Source of the DNA: Bacillota bacterium
Lineage (GTDB): Bacteria > Bacillota > Bacilli > Tumebacillales > Effusibacillaceae
Length of the DNA: 7,723 nucleotides
Assembly (NCBI GenBank): GCA_020059765.1
Contig: JAGVBM010000150.1
Span: 1 to 7,723, forward strand
Reading direction: 5' to 3'
Part shown: positions 1 to 6,772 of the stretch, one piece after another
Numbering within the stretch: position 1 is the stretch's first letter
How the letters are laid out: every line of letters starts with the position of its first letter
Notes under the pieces: generated by a model
Seen by the model: only the letters and a program-made list of their open reading frames with translations
The model's database searches: none
What the model was told of the DNA's origin: nothing
Made by a program: the position numbers and the translations under genes

Positions 1-45
1 AGCATCTTATTTGTCAATAACCACCTTCTTTAACACCTTCCTCAT

Positions 46-73
46 TGGGCCTGATAAGGTCCATTTTTTCTTT
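46..73 (+). terminator. Intrinsic terminator of the upstream transcription unit
   Basis: A 7-bp stem (46-52 with 57-63, one G-T pair) closes on the tetraloop GATA and is followed directly by TTTTTTCTTT (64-73). This is the standard rho-independent terminator shape on the plus strand. The gene it serves lies before the window; in the B. subtilis order that would be coaX or ftsH, but positions 1-45 are too short to identify a coding end. Confidence 0.75.
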
Positions 74-127
74 ATTCTTGTTCGAATTTATAAGTTTTCA
101 AGGTAACAAGTATAAGGGCAACAAGGG

Positions 128-159
128 TCCCCGCCCAAATGCTTGCATTTGGGCGGGGA
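128..159. repeat. 15-bp perfect palindrome, GC-rich, two-base centre
   Basis: CCCCGCCCAAATGC (129-142) is followed after TT by its exact reverse complement (145-158), and T128 pairs with A159 to give 15 bp. In RNA the practical loop would be CTTG. No T-run follows on either strand, so it is not a normal terminator by itself. It directly abuts a second long hairpin (160-206), and the two may be one element. Such a perfect GC-rich inverted repeat in an AT-rich intergenic stretch is typical of dispersed palindromic repeats, but one window cannot show copy number. Confidence 0.75.
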
Positions 160-210
160 AGAACTTTGGTTCGCCTGCGCCTAAAGGCTTGGCGAAGCCA
201 AGTTTTCTTT
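160..210 (+). terminator. Long hairpin with U-tract, candidate terminator or end of a small structured RNA
   Basis: Positions 160-175 pair imperfectly with 191-206: TTCGCC (170-175) with GGCGAA (191-196), CTT with AAG, and A/T pairs at the base. An inner GCC/GGC stem (179-181 with 186-188) lies at the top. An alternative, more local terminator is CTTGGC (188-193), loop GAA, GCCAAG (197-202). Both are followed by T-rich sequence (203-210, TTTTCTTT). The two folds share bases and exclude each other, as terminator/antiterminator pairs do, although no ligand or regulator is evident. The preceding terminator at 46-73 should already stop upstream transcription, so a second one here is unexplained. 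Confidence 0.6.
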
Positions 211-246
211 ATGGGCCAACGCAGGAACATGAAAGAAACTGACAAA

Positions 247-274
247 TTGTGTTACCATAACGGAAGTGTATGAT
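247..274 (+). promoter_or_regulatory. Candidate sigma-A promoter of hslO
   Basis: TTGTGT (247-252) and TATGAT (269-274) are separated by 16 bases. The -10 matches consensus at five of six positions and the -35 at three of six. The expected start point is near 281, giving a very short leader. The spacer contains the small palindrome GTTA-CCA-TAAC (251-261), which could be a binding site but is too short to weigh. Confidence 0.45.
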
Positions 275-294
275 TAAATAAGGGGGATTTGTTC

Positions 295-1179
295 GTGAAT
301 GATTATATTGTCCGCGCTACGGCCTTAGACGGCAAAATTCGGGCATTTGGCGCGGTCACTACGAATTTGGTGAACGAATTGCAGCATCGTCACCAAGCGT
401 CACCGGTGGTGACTGCTGCCATGGGGAGGGCGGCGACGGTCGGTGCCGTCATGGGAATCATGTTGAAGGGAAATGACCGTCTGACCATCCAAATCAAAGG
501 AGGCGGACCGATTGGCCAAGTTGTGGTGGATGCCAACGCAAAAGGAGAGGTGCGGGCCTATGCATCCAATCCGCAGGTCGATTTGCCGCTGAATGCGGGA
601 GGGAAATTGGACGTAGCCGGCGCAGTGGGAACCGATGGGTTTTTAAATGTAATAAAGGACTTGGGGCTGAAGGAACCGTACCGCGGATCGGTGGAACTCG
701 TATCGGGGGAACTCGGCGAAGACTTTGCCTATTATTTTGGGCAGAGTGAACAAACTCCGTCTGTAGTGGGAGTCGGGGTGTTGGTGGATCGGGATTACAG
801 TGTAAAAACGGCAGGCGGATTTATTGTGCAGGTTATGCCCGGTGTTTCGGACGAAGATCTTACATACATTGAAACCGAATTGGCGAAGATCCCCAATGTG
901 ACTTCGTTGTTGTCAGAAGGGACGACACCGGAAGACATTATCCAACAATTGATTCCGGGGGAGGTTCGATTTCTGGAGCGAACGGAGATTGCGTTCACGT
1001 GCACCTGCAGCAGGGATCGGTTGGAAAGCGTCTTGATCTCTCTCGGCGAAGCGGAGCTTAGGAGTTTGGCGGAAGAAAATCAGGGGGCTGAACTTGTATG
1101 CTCTTTTTGTAAAGAGAAGTACCAATTTACCGTCGAAGACTTGGAAAGTTTGATTGACGTTCTCGGAAAGAAAGATTAA
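295..1179 (+). CDS. hslO: Hsp33 redox-regulated molecular chaperone
   Basis: Cytoplasmic holdase chaperone activated by oxidation. In reduced Hsp33 a C-terminal zinc centre keeps it inactive; oxidative stress plus unfolding releases zinc, forms disulfides and exposes the client-binding surface. The 294-residue product has the family length. The zinc cysteines are visible as C236-X-C238 and C269-X-X-C272. Family core stretches such as GGGPIG (about 69-74), DANAKGEVRAY and VSGELGEDF are intact. The start is GTG at 295, because GGGGG at 282-286 lies eight bases upstream and the protein then begins MNDYIVRA like B. subtilis HslO; a TTG at 289 would sit too close to that site. It is preceded by its own candidate promoter. 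The stop codon lies within the proposed cysK -10 box. Confidence 0.97.
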   Translation: MNDYIVRATALDGKIRAFGAVTTNLVNELQHRHQASPVVTAAMGRAATVGAVMGIMLKGNDRLTIQIKGGGPIGQVVVDANAKGEVRAYASNPQVDLPLNAGGKLDVAGAVGTDGFLNVIKDLGLKEPYRGSVELVSGELGEDFAYYFGQSEQTPSVVGVGVLVDRDYSVKTAGGFIVQVMPGVSDEDLTYIETELAKIPNVTSLLSEGTTPEDIIQQLIPGEVRFLERTEIAFTCTCSRDRLESVLISLGEAELRSLAEENQGAELVCSFCKEKYQFTVEDLESLIDVLGKKD

Positions 1180-1182
1180 AAT
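1154..1182 (+). promoter_or_regulatory. Candidate sigma-A promoter of cysK, inside the hslO 3' end
   Basis: TTGACG (1154-1159) and TAAAAT (1177-1182) each match consensus at five of six positions and are exactly 17 bases apart, the best promoter match I found in the window. The -10 overlaps the hslO stop codon. The expected start point is about 1189, leaving a leader of roughly 54 bases before cysK. Confidence 0.6.
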
Positions 1183-1186
1183 TCAT

Positions 1187-1206
1187 ATAAAACCAATTTG
1201 TTTTAT
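1187..1206. promoter_or_regulatory. Perfect inverted repeat over the predicted cysK start point: candidate operator
   Basis: ATAAAAC (1187-1193), six-base spacer CAATTT, GTTTTAT (1200-1206). The repeat covers about -2 to +18 of the predicted cysK transcript, where a repressor would block initiation. In B. subtilis, cysteine genes are repressed by the Rrf2-family regulator CymR acting with CysK. I cannot say that this sequence fits its binding motif, so the regulator is open. It has no U-tract and the stem is AT-rich, which argues against a terminator. Confidence 0.4.
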
Positions 1207-1242
1207 CGGATAATTTTTTCTGAGGGAGAGGGAGGTTTCGTC

Positions 1243-2169
1243 ATGCGAGTGGCAAATTCGATTGCCGAGGTAATCGGCAACACTCCGATTGTAAAATTGA
1301 ACCGGGTTACCGGTTCGGACCAGGCTGATATTTATCTGAAGCTTGAATCTTTTAATCCTGGAGGGTCGGTCAAAGACCGGATTGCGTATTCGATGATCGA
1401 GCAGGCGGAAAAAGAGGGTATTATTCAACCCGGTGACACCATTTTGGAGCCCACTTCCGGAAACACGGGGATTGGACTCGCCATGATGGCAGCCGCCAAA
1501 GGGTACCGGGCGATCCTCGTCATGCCGGATACGATGTCTGTGGAAAGACGGAATTTGTTGCGGGCATACGGGGCGGAATTGGTTCTGACTCCGGGTGCAC
1601 AGGGAATGAAAGGTGCAATTGAGAAAGCGGAAGCGTTAAAAGCGGAGAATCCTCGATATTTTATCCCGCAGCAGTTTAAAAATCCGGCCAATCCAAAAAT
1701 CCACCGGGAAACGACGGCGCGTGAAATCCTTGCAGACATGGGCGGTCAGGTCGATGCGTTTGTGGCAGGAGTGGGAACGGGAGGAACCATCTCCGGAGTC
1801 GGAAAAGTTCTAAAACAAGAAGTCGGTGACCATGTTTGGATTGTGGCAGTGGAACCTTCCGCTTCTCCGGTTCTATCGGGAGGCCAGCCAGGTCCTCATA
1901 AAATCCAAGGAATCGGCGCCGGGTTTGTCCCGGATACATTGGATTTGGAAGTGGTGGACGAGATCATGCAGGTCGATCATGAAGTCGCCTTTGAGCATGC
2001 GCGCAAAGTGGCGCGGGAAGAAGGAATTCTCGTCGGTATCTCAACCGGTGCCAACATTTTTGCCGCGCTGCAAGTCGCCAAGAAGTTGGGGGCCGGAAAG
2101 AAAGTGGTTACGGTAGCTCCGTCAACCGGCGAACGATATCTGTCCACTCCGTTGTTTCAATTTGAATAA
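1243..2169 (+). CDS. cysK: Cysteine synthase A (O-acetylserine sulfhydrylase)
   Basis: PLP enzyme that makes L-cysteine from O-acetyl-L-serine and sulfide in the cytoplasm, the last step of sulfate assimilation. The 308-residue product has the usual length. The PLP Schiff-base lysine is K44 in SVKDR, the substrate loop is TSGNTG (71-76), the phosphate-binding glycine loop is GTGGT (178-182), and the C-terminal cofactor serine is S294 in PSTGERYLST. Sequence similarity to B. subtilis CysK extends end to end (MRVANSI against MVRVANSI). The ATG at 1243 is chosen because GGAGG at 1231-1235 lies seven bases upstream; open sequence continues upstream to 1198 but lacks such a site. In Bacillus, CysK also partners CymR as a cysteine sensor; whether that holds here is inference. 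A terminator follows eight bases after the stop, so cysK is probably not part of the folate operon. Confidence 0.97.
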   Translation: MRVANSIAEVIGNTPIVKLNRVTGSDQADIYLKLESFNPGGSVKDRIAYSMIEQAEKEGIIQPGDTILEPTSGNTGIGLAMMAAAKGYRAILVMPDTMSVERRNLLRAYGAELVLTPGAQGMKGAIEKAEALKAENPRYFIPQQFKNPANPKIHRETTAREILADMGGQVDAFVAGVGTGGTISGVGKVLKQEVGDHVWIVAVEPSASPVLSGGQPGPHKIQGIGAGFVPDTLDLEVVDEIMQVDHEVAFEHARKVAREEGILVGISTGANIFAALQVAKKLGAGKKVVTVAPSTGERYLSTPLFQFE

Positions 2170-2176
2170 GTTGTCC

Positions 2177-2211
2177 AAGTCCGGGCTGCGAACCCGGACT
2201 TTTTCTTTTTT
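2177..2211 (+). terminator. Intrinsic terminator after cysK
   Basis: A perfect 9-bp stem, AAGTCCGGG (2177-2185) with CCCGGACTT (2193-2201), closes on a seven-base loop and runs into TTTTTCTTTTTT (2200-2211). This is a strong rho-independent terminator that separates cysK transcription from the folate operon. Confidence 0.92.
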
Positions 2212-2226
2212 CCCAGAGGCCAGACA

Positions 2227-2242
2227 TGGTATCCTATAGAAT
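2227..2242 (+). promoter_or_regulatory. Weak candidate promoter of the folate operon
   Basis: Because a terminator ends cysK, pabB needs its own start. Between 2212 and 2286 the best signal is an extended -10, TGG-TATCCT (2227-2235), or the overlapping TAGAAT (2237-2242, five of six). No good -35 lies at the right distance; the T-run of the terminator (2206-2212) is the only candidate. Treat this as a location hint only. Confidence 0.3.
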
Positions 2243-2286
2243 GAATACGATGCAGGAAAAACTGGTCAGACGGAATGAGGCGTGAC

Positions 2287-3798
2287 ATGGAACCTAGATT
2301 GAAATCGTTTTCTTCGGAAATTAAACTTTTGCTTACTCGATATAAGCGAGTCCCGGTTTGGAAGAAACTGAGTTCGAAGCTTTCCCCCTGGGATATTTAT
2401 TTACGGACACCGGATCATCCGCACCGGTTTTTGTTGGAAAGCGGGAAAATGGGGCGATATAGTTATATCGGGGGCAAACCGCGAGGAATCTTGCGGTTAA
2501 AGGGAGGAGATTCTCTCACTGAACTTCGCGACTGGCTGCAGGAACGCCGGTCACCGTCCAGGGAGGAATGGGGCAAGCTATCGTTTCCGCCATTCGGGCA
2601 GGTCGAATCTGTTTCGCTGCCTCCTGTAATGAGTGGGGCATTTGGCTTCTTTTCCTATGATTGGGTCCGTTCGATCGAACGGCTGCCGGAATGGGCCGCT
2701 GACGATTTGGCGACGCCGGATGTCTATCTGCTGGAGCCCGTTTGGTTGATGGTTAAAGATCATGTGACAGACGACCTTTATTTGGTGTTCAATTTGGCAT
2801 CTGTAGAAGAATTGGAGACTGTCCAACAAACTTTTGACGAAATGGAAGCGTGGCTGAACGACGAGAATCACCCCGCAGTACCGAGGATGGGATGGGACAG
2901 AGATCCGCGCGGCAGCGAACCCATGGCGAAAGGACCTGGGGATGACACGGGGAGTTTTGCCAATCGGTCTTTCTCGATGGACAAGCGCGAGTTTCTGATG
3001 GCGGTGGAAACCGTCAAGGAGTACATACGTGCCGGCGATGTGTTTCAGGTTAATTTGTCGCTGCGGGAATCAAGACCTGTCAGAGTATCGGGGCAGCAGA
3101 TCTACGATCAGTTGCGCCGCATCAATCCATCGCCCTATATGGGGCTGCTGGAATTTCCGGACATAACGCTCGTCAGTTCGTCTCCCGAGCTCTTGGTCCG
3201 GCTGCGTGAGGGACTTGCGGAGACCCGCCCGATTGCCGGCACCCGGAAACGGACCGGCGACCGGGAACATGATTTGCGCATGATGCAAGAATTGATTGAC
3301 AACGAGAAGGAGCGAGCCGAACACATCATGCTGGTGGACTTGGAACGAAACGATTTGGGCCGGGTGTGCCGATACGGCAGTGTGCGGGTGGATGAACTGA
3401 TGGGGATCGAAGAGTATTCCCATGTGATGCATATCGTTTCTCATATTTCGGGGAAGCTGCGGGATGAAATGGATGGGGTGGATCTGTTGGCAGCTGTTTT
3501 TCCCGGCGGAACGATTACGGGGGCGCCGAAGATCAGGACGATGGAAATTATTGAAGAGTTGGAGCCGATGCGGCGCGGGGTATATACGGGCTCTATCGGT
3601 TGGCTGTCGTTTGCGGGAGACATGGAGGTCAATATCGCCATCCGCACAATGGTGGTGAAAGACGGGATGGCCCATGTCCAGGCCGGGGCCGGGGTGGTCA
3701 TTGATTCCGTTGCGGAGCGGGAATACAAGGAGTCGCTGCGGAAAGCGGAGGCTCTCTGGCTGGCTTTTGAACAGGCGCACGTGGGGGTAGAAGCATGA
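2287..3798 (+). CDS. pabB: Aminodeoxychorismate synthase component I (PabB)
   Basis: Converts chorismate plus ammonia, supplied by PabA, to 4-amino-4-deoxychorismate, the first pABA step. The product is about 503 residues. An N-terminal TrpE-like domain includes LLESGKMGRYSYIG (about 49-62), the region that binds tryptophan in relatives. The chorismate-binding domain (about 230-490) has DVFQVNLS (251-258), TRPIAGTR (313-320), DLERNDLGR (351-359) and FPGGTITGAPK (405-415). Position 317 is alanine (PIAGT) rather than the lysine of E. coli PabB, as in B. subtilis PabB and in TrpE, so anthranilate synthase component I cannot be excluded on this motif; the neighbouring pabC and folP decide for PabB. 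The start is placed at ATG 2287, six bases after GAGG; an in-frame ATG at 2275 is the alternative. It overlaps pabA by four bases. Confidence 0.94.
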   Translation: MEPRLKSFSSEIKLLLTRYKRVPVWKKLSSKLSPWDIYLRTPDHPHRFLLESGKMGRYSYIGGKPRGILRLKGGDSLTELRDWLQERRSPSREEWGKLSFPPFGQVESVSLPPVMSGAFGFFSYDWVRSIERLPEWAADDLATPDVYLLEPVWLMVKDHVTDDLYLVFNLASVEELETVQQTFDEMEAWLNDENHPAVPRMGWDRDPRGSEPMAKGPGDDTGSFANRSFSMDKREFLMAVETVKEYIRAGDVFQVNLSLRESRPVRVSGQQIYDQLRRINPSPYMGLLEFPDITLVSSSPELLVRLREGLAETRPIAGTRKRTGDREHDLRMMQELIDNEKERAEHIMLVDLERNDLGRVCRYGSVRVDELMGIEEYSHVMHIVSHISGKLRDEMDGVDLLAAVFPGGTITGAPKIRTMEIIEELEPMRRGVYTGSIGWLSFAGDMEVNIAIRTMVVKDGMAHVQAGAGVVIDSVAEREYKESLRKAEALWLAFEQAHVGVEA

Positions 3799-4379
3799 TC
3801 TTGATGATCGACAATTACGATTCATTCACTTACAATCTGGTGCAATATCTGGGGGAAATGGGAGAAGAACTGATGGTCAGGCGAAACGATCGGATCACTA
3901 TGGCGGACATTGTCCGTTTGTCGCCGGATTGGATCGTCATTTCACCGGGACCGTGCACACCGAACGAAGCTGGCATTTCTCTGTCGCTTGTTCGCGATTT
4001 GGCTGGAAAAATTCCGATTCTCGGTGTCTGTCTGGGCCATCAAACGATAGCCCAGGCATTCGGCGGGAGAGTGGTTCGCGCCAAGCAGCCGATGCACGGT
4101 AAAACTTCCGAGATCCAGCATGACAGCAAAACGATTTTTCAGGGGATTCCCCAATCGTTTCGCGCCACCCGGTATCATTCTTTAGTCGTTGACCGGGGTT
4201 CGCTGCCTGATGAGTTGGAAGTTTCCGCTTGGACGGAGGGTGGGGAAATTATGGCCATCCGGCATCGGAACTATCTGGTGGAAGGTGTTCAATTTCATCC
4301 GGAGGCGATTCTGACCGAATACGGAAAAGAATTGTTAACGAACTTCAACAAACTGGCCATGGGGCAGATGCAGCGATGA
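3795..4379 (+). CDS. pabA: Aminodeoxychorismate synthase component II, glutamine amidotransferase (PabA)
   Basis: Class I glutamine amidotransferase that releases ammonia from glutamine and channels it to PabB. The product has 194 residues, the full family length. The triad is visible as C79 in GVCLGHQ, H168 and E170 in QFHPE; the oxyanion loop is SPGPCTP (50-56). The N-terminus MILMIDNYDSFTYNL is the same as in B. subtilis PabA. There the single protein also serves anthranilate synthase (PabA/TrpG), so a dual role here is likely if no trpG lies elsewhere; that is inference. The ATG at 3795 overlaps the pabB stop (ATGA), with GGGGG at 3783-3787 as ribosome binding site, which points to translational coupling. 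I see no cluster of closely spaced GAG/TAG triplets at the start such as TRAP uses in B. subtilis. Confidence 0.96.
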   Translation: MILMIDNYDSFTYNLVQYLGEMGEELMVRRNDRITMADIVRLSPDWIVISPGPCTPNEAGISLSLVRDLAGKIPILGVCLGHQTIAQAFGGRVVRAKQPMHGKTSEIQHDSKTIFQGIPQSFRATRYHSLVVDRGSLPDELEVSAWTEGGEIMAIRHRNYLVEGVQFHPEAILTEYGKELLTNFNKLAMGQMQR

Positions 4380-5224
4380 AAGTATGGCTGAATCAACAAC
4401 TTGTGCCGCTTGAGCAGGCAGCCGTGTCTGTTCTCGATCATGGATTCTTGTATGGTCATGGGGTATTTGAAACGATGCGCACCTATCATGGACAGGTTTT
4501 TCTGTTACATGAACATATGGAACGGCTGCGTCGTGCCGCCGCCGATTTGCGAATCCCTTTTTTGCCGTCGGTTGAAGAGATTCAAGATGCAATCACGGTG
4601 CTGCTGAAAGATAATCGCCTGCAGGATGCGTATGTTCGCGTTACTGTGACCCGAGGGAAAGGACCTATGGGTGTTCGCGGGACGTTTGGCGAACCGACGA
4701 TTCTCATCTTCGCCAAAGAACTGATTTTGCCGGCATTGGAAGTCTACCAGCAAGGACGGGATCTTTGCGTGCTGCGCACGGTCCGCAATTCTCCTGAAAC
4801 GGGTGACCGGGTCAAATCCCTTAATTATTTGAACTCATTGGCGGGAATTTGGGAATTGGACGATCGGGGATATGCGGAAGGGATCATGTTGAATGACAAG
4901 GGAGCAGTTGCCGAAGGAACTGTTTCCAATCTGTTTTTTGCCATTGACGGGATGCTTGCAACCCCTTCCTTGGAGACGGGAATTTTGCCGGGAGTTACTC
5001 GCGCATATGTGATAAAATTAAGCAAGAAATTGGGAATACCGGTGCATGAGAAAGCCTTTGGCGTGGGGGAACTGGCCGATTTTGCGGAAGGGTTTGTCAC
5101 GAACTCTTTGGTTGGCATCATTCCAATTCGCTCTATTGAGTCAATCCGATACCCGCTGGTGCCCGGGCCTGTTACACAAATGTTGATGGATGCTTACAAA
5201 GGGGCGTTGGAAGGTGGAATTTAA
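4376..5224 (+). CDS. pabC: 4-Amino-4-deoxychorismate lyase (PabC)
   Basis: PLP fold-type IV enzyme that removes pyruvate from aminodeoxychorismate to give p-aminobenzoate. The product has 282 residues. The Schiff-base lysine is K147 in RVKSLNYLNSL; other family marks are DHGFLYGHGVFET (21-33), EGTVSNLFF (180-188, phosphate contact region) and FVTNSLVGIIPI (240-251). The fold is shared with branched-chain and D-amino-acid aminotransferases, so sequence alone leaves some ambiguity, but its place between pabA and folP, with a four-base ATGA overlap with pabA (4376-4379), makes PabC by far the best call. GGGG at 4361-4364 serves as ribosome binding site. Open sequence continues upstream to 4229 inside pabA but has no start signal there. 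Confidence 0.95.
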   Translation: MKVWLNQQLVPLEQAAVSVLDHGFLYGHGVFETMRTYHGQVFLLHEHMERLRRAAADLRIPFLPSVEEIQDAITVLLKDNRLQDAYVRVTVTRGKGPMGVRGTFGEPTILIFAKELILPALEVYQQGRDLCVLRTVRNSPETGDRVKSLNYLNSLAGIWELDDRGYAEGIMLNDKGAVAEGTVSNLFFAIDGMLATPSLETGILPGVTRAYVIKLSKKLGIPVHEKAFGVGELADFAEGFVTNSLVGIIPIRSIESIRYPLVPGPVTQMLMDAYKGALEGGI

Positions 5225-6404
5225 TCCCTATCTCATACATGTCAAGTCGGAAGAACATTTGCTGCGGGAGTTTCAGCAGATTGGTTCGACACCGGTCGGC
5301 AATCGGATTATGGCGAAGAAGGGTCGCATGATCACGATTCGCATTGATCGGATCGGCTTAAAAGCGGCCAACATCTTGAAGCAGGAGATGCTGGCGGCAG
5401 GGGGGGATGCGGCAGTTCACCGTGATGTGGCCGCTTTGTCGATTGAACAGTCATCGATGGTGTTGTTCGGGACCTTGCGCCAGTTTGAGATTGTTCTCCC
5501 CAAATTGCAGATGCAGCCCTTTGGGCTCAAGCGACTGGCGGTTGAACTGGAATACGTGCTGCAGGCGGCGGAGCGGACTGGGCAGCGGACAGGCCTGCAG
5601 TGCGGCCCGTATCAATTGCCGTTGGGAGAGAGAACATTAATCATGGGGATCGTCAATGTGACACCCGATTCTTTTTCGGACGGCGGCAAATTTTACGATG
5701 TGGAAGATGCGGTTCGGCAGGCTCTGCAATTGGTGGAAGACGGTGCGGACATTCTGGATATCGGCGGTGAATCCACCCGTCCGGGTCATACCCCAGTTGA
5801 TGCCGAAGAAGAAATGCGACGCGTGATTCCGGTGATCGAACGGTTGTCCAAGGAAGTTCAGGTGCCGCTGTCGATTGACACGTACAAGGCCTCGGTCGCA
5901 AAAGCGGCTGTGCAAGCAGGGGCTGCGATGGTCAATGACGTGTGGGGATTGCAACAAGACCCTGACATGGCGCGCATATGCGCCGAATTGGATGTACCCG
6001 TTATTGTGATGCACAACCGGCATGAACCGTTCTCGTCGGATGTGATGAACGGTGTCATCCGGGAAATTAGGAAATCAATCGAGATTGCCAAAGAAGCGGG
6101 CATTCGCGACGAAAACTTGATTCTGGATCCTGGAATCGGGTTTGGTAAGACGTACGAAGATAACCTCGCTGTATTGCGCCATCTGGACGACTTCTGCAGT
6201 TTGGGGTATCCTGTCCTTCTGGGAACCTCGCGAAAATCGGTCATCGGCAACACATTGCACCTGCCGGTCGAGGAACGGGTAGAAGGCACTGCAGCCACGG
6301 TTGCCCTCGGGATCGCGCAGGGGGTGGATCTTGTTCGGGTACATGACGTAAAACAAATGACGCGGGTTGCGAGAATGACCGATGTGATGGTCAGGAGGGT
6401 ATGA
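5214..6404 (+). CDS. folP: Dihydropteroate synthase with N-terminal extension
   Basis: Condenses 6-hydroxymethyl-7,8-dihydropterin pyrophosphate with pABA to dihydropteroate; this is the sulfonamide target. The product has 396 residues against about 280 for B. subtilis Sul. The catalytic TIM barrel fills 138-396 with all loops: NVTPDSFSDGG (148-158), GGESTRPG (184-191), SIDTYK (220-225), NDVWG (241-245), DPGIGFGKT (305-313), TSRKS (338-342) and RVHD (375-378). Residues 1-137 form a separate mixed alpha/beta region with no motif I can assign; long DHPS proteins of this kind occur in other Firmicutes, from memory. The start is unsure: GTG 5214, nine bases after AAAGGGG, is preferred; ATG 5190 lacks a good site and would add eight residues. 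It overlaps pabC by 11 bases. Confidence 0.95.
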   Translation: MEFNPYLIHVKSEEHLLREFQQIGSTPVGNRIMAKKGRMITIRIDRIGLKAANILKQEMLAAGGDAAVHRDVAALSIEQSSMVLFGTLRQFEIVLPKLQMQPFGLKRLAVELEYVLQAAERTGQRTGLQCGPYQLPLGERTLIMGIVNVTPDSFSDGGKFYDVEDAVRQALQLVEDGADILDIGGESTRPGHTPVDAEEEMRRVIPVIERLSKEVQVPLSIDTYKASVAKAAVQAGAAMVNDVWGLQQDPDMARICAELDVPVIVMHNRHEPFSSDVMNGVIREIRKSIEIAKEAGIRDENLILDPGIGFGKTYEDNLAVLRHLDDFCSLGYPVLLGTSRKSVIGNTLHLPVEERVEGTAATVALGIAQGVDLVRVHDVKQMTRVARMTDVMVRRV

Positions 6405-6766
6405 TGGACAAGATCTGTTTGCAACAAATGGAATTCTACGCCTATCACGGTGTTTTTCAAGAAGAGGCGAAGCTGGGGCAGAAGTTCTTGGTCGACGTAA
6501 CGTTGCATACGGACTTGCGGCGGGCTGGACATTCGGACGAACTGTCAGATACGCTCAATTACGTCCAGATCTATGAAATCGTCAAAAAAACGGCTCAATT
6601 GGAACGCTACAATCTGGTGGAAACCGTAGCGGAGACGATAGCAAATCGGTTATTGGATCAATTTGCCGAAGTGGCTAAAGTCAATGTGAAGGTAACAAAG
6701 GTGATGCCTCCCATCGAAGGAATTCTTGCAGGGGCAGCCGTGGAGATTGAACGGGAACGGGGATGA
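6404..6766 (+). CDS. folB: Dihydroneopterin aldolase (FolB)
   Basis: Cleaves 7,8-dihydroneopterin to 6-hydroxymethyl-7,8-dihydropterin and glycolaldehyde; members of this family can also epimerise the substrate. It acts as a cytoplasmic oligomer. The product has 120 residues, the family length. The active-site positions known from the S. aureus enzyme are present one residue earlier: E21, Y53 in LNYVQIY, E73 in LVETVAE and K99 near the C-terminus, before MPPIEG. The start is ATG 6404, five bases after AGGAGG (6393-6398) and giving MDKICLQ like B. subtilis FolB (MDKVYVE); the ATG at 6401 would be only two bases from that site. It shares one base with the folP stop (TGATG), so translation is probably coupled. 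Confidence 0.96.
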   Translation: MDKICLQQMEFYAYHGVFQEEAKLGQKFLVDVTLHTDLRRAGHSDELSDTLNYVQIYEIVKKTAQLERYNLVETVAETIANRLLDQFAEVAKVNVKVTKVMPPIEGILAGAAVEIERERG

Positions 6767-6772
6767 AAAACC

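Noticed and set aside
1..45. C-terminal end of an upstream gene
   Set aside because: One frame stops at 31-33, but about ten codons cannot be tied to any protein family, so no coding call is made.
45..242. A 65-codon plus-strand open frame before hslO
   Set aside because: It begins inside the upstream terminator, reads through the palindrome and the second hairpin, lacks a ribosome binding site and has no recognisable domain; non-coding structure explains the region better.
2171..2286. T-box or other riboswitch upstream of pabB
   Set aside because: Apart from the cysK terminator the interval is too short (about 75 bases) and shows no T-box sequence or specifier stem.
3712..3795. Possible TRAP-type (G/U)AG repeat site at the pabA start, as known in B. 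subtilis
   Set aside because: Only scattered GAG/TAG triplets are present (for example 3729-3731, 3748-3750, 3788-3790), far from the regular 2-3 base spacing that TRAP needs.
3070..3825. A 251-codon minus-strand open frame opposite pabB and the start of pabA
   Set aside because: It lies opposite well-conserved catalytic regions of PabB, its composition (rich in H, R, P, N) is that of an antisense shadow, and no start signal supports it.
5637..6532. Several minus-strand open frames opposite folP and folB
   Set aside because: They overlap each other and mirror the codon use of the plus-strand genes; none shows a domain or ribosome binding site.
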